Source: Roseomonas xinghualingensis (lineage in GTDB: Bacteria > Pseudomonadota > Alphaproteobacteria > Acetobacterales > Acetobacteraceae). Taken from it: DNA of 8,166 bases. Location of the stretch: the NCBI RefSeq assembly GCF_025791835.1, contig NZ_JAOXLP010000073.1, positions 1 through 8,166 of the forward strand. Direction: 5' to 3'. Below the pieces are notes generated by a model, which saw only the letters and a list, made by a program, of their open reading frames with translations, made no database searches and was not told where the DNA came from. Each line of letters starts with the position of its first letter. The stretch's first letter is position 1. Both the position numbers and the translations under genes were made by a program. This document shows, piece by piece, positions 6,842-8,166 of the stretch.

Positions 6842-7642
6842 ATGAGCGACACCGTGAACACTGCGGAGACCCTGCTGCTGGAGGAGGTGGGCGATGGGGT
6901 ACTCATCATCACCCTCAACCGCCCGAGTGCGGCGAATGCGCTCAACCTGAGCATGTCCAACGCGCTCGCCGGGATTTTTGCGGGGCTTGCTGCCGAGCCC
7001 GGTCGGTATCGCTGCCTCGTTCTGACAGGGGCGGGAGAACGCGTCTTTTGCGCGGGCGCGGACCTGAAGGAGCGCGAGGCTCTGGCCGGCCAGGAGGCCG
7101 AGGCGCAGTACCTCGCCATCGCCGGCGCGATCCGCGCCGTGCTGGACAGCCCGCTTCCCATCATCGCCGCCGTGAATGGCGCCGCCTACGCCGGAGGGCT
7201 CGAGCTCGCGCTTTCCTGCGACTTCGCCTATGCGGCCGAGACGGCGCGGCTTGCCCTCACGGAGGTTTCTATCGGCATCATGCCGGGCGGTGGCGGCACC
7301 CAGCTCCTGCCGCGCATCGCCGGTGAGCGCCGGGCGAAGGAGGTCATCCTAGCCGCACAACCCTTCTCGGCCGAGGAAGCGCGGGACTGGGGCATCGTCA
7401 ATCGAGTCTGCCGGGCCGGACAGGTTGTGGCGGAGGCGGTCGAGACGGCGCGGCGCATCGCCCGCCATCCGGCCTTGCCCGTGTCACAGGCCCGGACGGC
7501 GATTCACACCGGCCTCCAGATGGATCTCGGATCCGGATTGCAATTTGAACGTGAGGCATACCGGCGTTTGCTGACGAGCGATGCCCGCAAGGAAGGCCTA
7601 AGCGCTTTCAAGGAGAAGCGTGCACCTCAGTTTGACGGCTGA
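6842..7642 (+). CDS. enoyl-CoA hydratase/isomerase (crotonase fold)
   Basis: The 266-residue product is a full-length crotonase. The oxyanion-hole segments are CAGADLKE (70-77) and AAYAGGLELALSCD (114-127). Both catalytic glutamates of classical hydratases are present: E121 in AGGLEL and E141 in LALTEVSIGIMPGGGGTQLLPR. This supports true hydratase activity giving an (S)-3-hydroxyacyl-CoA, although methylglutaconyl-CoA hydratase-type roles share these residues. The C-terminal EGLSAFKEKRAPQF is the usual family ending. ATG 6842 is chosen because GGAG (6831-6834) is seven bases away and the frame is right. Another ATG at 6835, part of a 7-base tandem repeat, is out of frame. It lies 14 bases after the dehydrogenase stop and is the last recognisable gene of the operon. 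Confidence 0.94.
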   Translation: MSDTVNTAETLLLEEVGDGVLIITLNRPSAANALNLSMSNALAGIFAGLAAEPGRYRCLVLTGAGERVFCAGADLKEREALAGQEAEAQYLAIAGAIRAVLDSPLPIIAAVNGAAYAGGLELALSCDFAYAAETARLALTEVSIGIMPGGGGTQLLPRIAGERRAKEVILAAQPFSAEEARDWGIVNRVCRAGQVVAEAVETARRIARHPALPVSQARTAIHTGLQMDLGSGLQFEREAYRRLLTSDARKEGLSAFKEKRAPQFDG

Positions 7643-7867
7643 CTTAACGGTTCATGATAAGCTGCCTTCAATCTGATAGGGGGCGAGCCCCAGAGAATGT
7701 TGGCTCCCAGCACCTACCGCTGCTCCAGTCTTTCTTAGGACAAGTTGTCTCTGGTAAGATTGAGATCGCGCTCTCCGTGTGTTTCGGCTGCATTTTCCGC
7801 GTTCAGCTTGATGCTTCGAAGGCGGAACAAGGAGCAATTTCTCTCTCCAGAGAGCCATTTGTCTCCG

Positions 7868-7902
7868 AAGCTTGGGACTTGGGTGGTTCAGTCCACAAGC
7901 TT
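7868..7902. repeat. imperfect inverted repeat / hairpin
   Basis: AAGCTTG (7868-7874) pairs with CAAGCTT (7896-7902). After one bulged A (7895), GGAC pairs with GTCC, and a further T-A is possible, giving about 12 pairs around a roughly 10-base loop. No T-run follows on the plus strand, so a terminator role is not supported. Its function is unknown. Confidence 0.5.
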
Positions 7903-7940
7903 TACCGCGTTGTAAGTACAGCGCATTTTCTCTGAACACC

Positions 7941-7979
7941 CGCCCGAAATTGGCCGCGCGTTTCCTGGGCGGTTCGCCC
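7941..7979. repeat. overlapping alternative hairpins
   Basis: GGGCG (7967-7971) can pair with CGCCC at 7975-7979 across a 3-base loop. Alternatively, CGCCCGAAA (7941-7949) can pair with TTTC (7961-7964) plus GGGCG (7967-7971) with a 2-base bulge. Mutually exclusive stems are visible, but in GC-rich DNA they can be accidental. Confidence 0.3.
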
Positions 7980-8047
7980 CCTTCACCAAAACCCGATCTT
8001 CAAGCCCGAGCTTTAGCGGAGCGCCTTGGAGCCGTAGGAAGGGCGGT

Positions 8048-8068
8048 GGCGTTTGTTCGACAGACGCC
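8048..8068. repeat. compact hairpin upstream of the right-edge reading frame
   Basis: GGCGTTTGT (8048-8056) pairs with ACAGACGCC (8060-8068) across TCG, nine pairs with one G-T wobble. It sits 32 bases before the ATG at 8101. No T-run follows in either direction, so it may be a leader structure rather than a terminator. Confidence 0.4.
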
Positions 8069-8100
8069 CTTCATCTGCCCAACAAGCACAAGGCACCCCC

Positions 8101-8166
8101 ATGGCAAATCTCCCTCCCCTTCCCCCCGCTGGTCGTGCCCCGCAGGGCGGCAAGAATGCGACCGGT
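8101..8166 (+). CDS. start of an unrecognised protein, cut by the window end
   Basis: An ATG at 8101 opens 22 codons without a stop, beginning MANLPPLPPAGRAPQ, a proline-rich start followed by GGKNATG. AAGG at 8090-8093 lies seven bases upstream and could serve as a weak ribosome site. The return of high GC at this point, after the low-GC gap, favours a real gene start. The fragment is too short to assign to a family, and a chance open frame cannot be excluded. Confidence 0.4.
   Translation, partial: MANLPPLPPAGRAPQGGKNATG

Larger units (their letters stand above)
7643..8100. other. 458-base gap of lower GC without a recognisable gene
   Basis: GC falls to about half by hand count (31/60 at 7741-7800, 29/60 at 7801-7860). 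Overlapping small open frames exist on both strands: 7654-7935 plus, 7652-7939 minus, and a minus-strand frame with internal stops. None resembles a family I know or has a convincing ribosome site. Several inverted repeats occur (listed separately). No hairpin is followed by a T-run, so no clear intrinsic terminator for the operon is seen. It could be a decayed gene, a mobile-element remnant or structured intergenic DNA. Confidence 0.5.

Noticed and set aside
7680..7691. GGGGC-GA-GCCCC as the operon terminator
   Set aside because: The stem is only four to five pairs with a minimal loop and no T-run follows.
7739..7749. GACAA-G-TTGTC palindrome as an operator
   Set aside because: The arms are only 5 bases, there is no nearby promoter or gene start, and such short palindromes are expected by chance.
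7654..7935. 93-codon plus-strand frame, and the 95-codon minus-strand frame over the same bases
   Set aside because: There is no convincing ribosome site, no family resemblance, and the two frames overlap almost entirely. Kept only as part of the described gap.
1..8166. tRNA, rRNA, CRISPR arrays or intact insertion sequences
   Set aside because: I saw no cloverleaf-like tRNA ends, no regularly spaced direct repeats and no transposase-like protein on either strand.

Overview
The window is GC-rich DNA: one 60-base line inside the operon counts to about 78% GC. It has tightly packed genes, GTG as well as ATG starts, a CysB-type LysR regulator and a Bug (TTT) solute-binding protein. This fits a GC-rich proteobacterium, perhaps a Roseomonas-like alphaproteobacterium or a Burkholderiales-type betaproteobacterium. 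The taxonomic placement is inference from gene content only.

Layout. Bases 1-951 (minus strand) hold nearly all of a CysB-like LysR regulator that runs off the left edge. It is divergent from a six-gene plus-strand operon. The roughly 200-base gap between them contains a strikingly AT-rich patch (17 G/C in 60 bases, 961-1020) with dyad symmetry, the obvious place for a shared promoter and operator. The operon then reads: class III (CaiB/BaiF) CoA-transferase (1157-2350), Bug-type periplasmic solute-binding protein (2374-3342), MaoC-like hotdog hydratase (3339-3854), AtuA-family protein with fused C-terminal domain (3847-5646), acyl-CoA dehydrogenase (5661-6827) and crotonase-fold enoyl-CoA hydratase (6842-7642). 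Two junctions overlap and the others are 14-23 bases apart, so a single transcript is likely. From 7643 the base composition falls to about 50% GC. No recognisable gene is seen until a short partial reading frame opens at 8101 and leaves the window.

How the genes may work together. A periplasmic binding protein captures an organic acid. The CoA-transferase activates it to a thioester, the flavin dehydrogenase introduces a double bond, and one or both hydratases add water. AtuA belongs to a family required for acyclic terpene/isoprenoid acid breakdown, but its reaction is not settled. The set resembles an isoprenoid- or branched-acid catabolic operon, yet the window lacks a biotin-dependent carboxylase, a lyase or thiolase, and the TctA/TctB membrane subunits. 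The substrate is therefore unknown. The most notable points are this incomplete, regulator-linked AtuA operon, a CysB-type regulator whose remembered sulfate-pocket residues look changed, and a dehydrogenase whose catalytic glutamate appears to sit at the isovaleryl/long-chain position.
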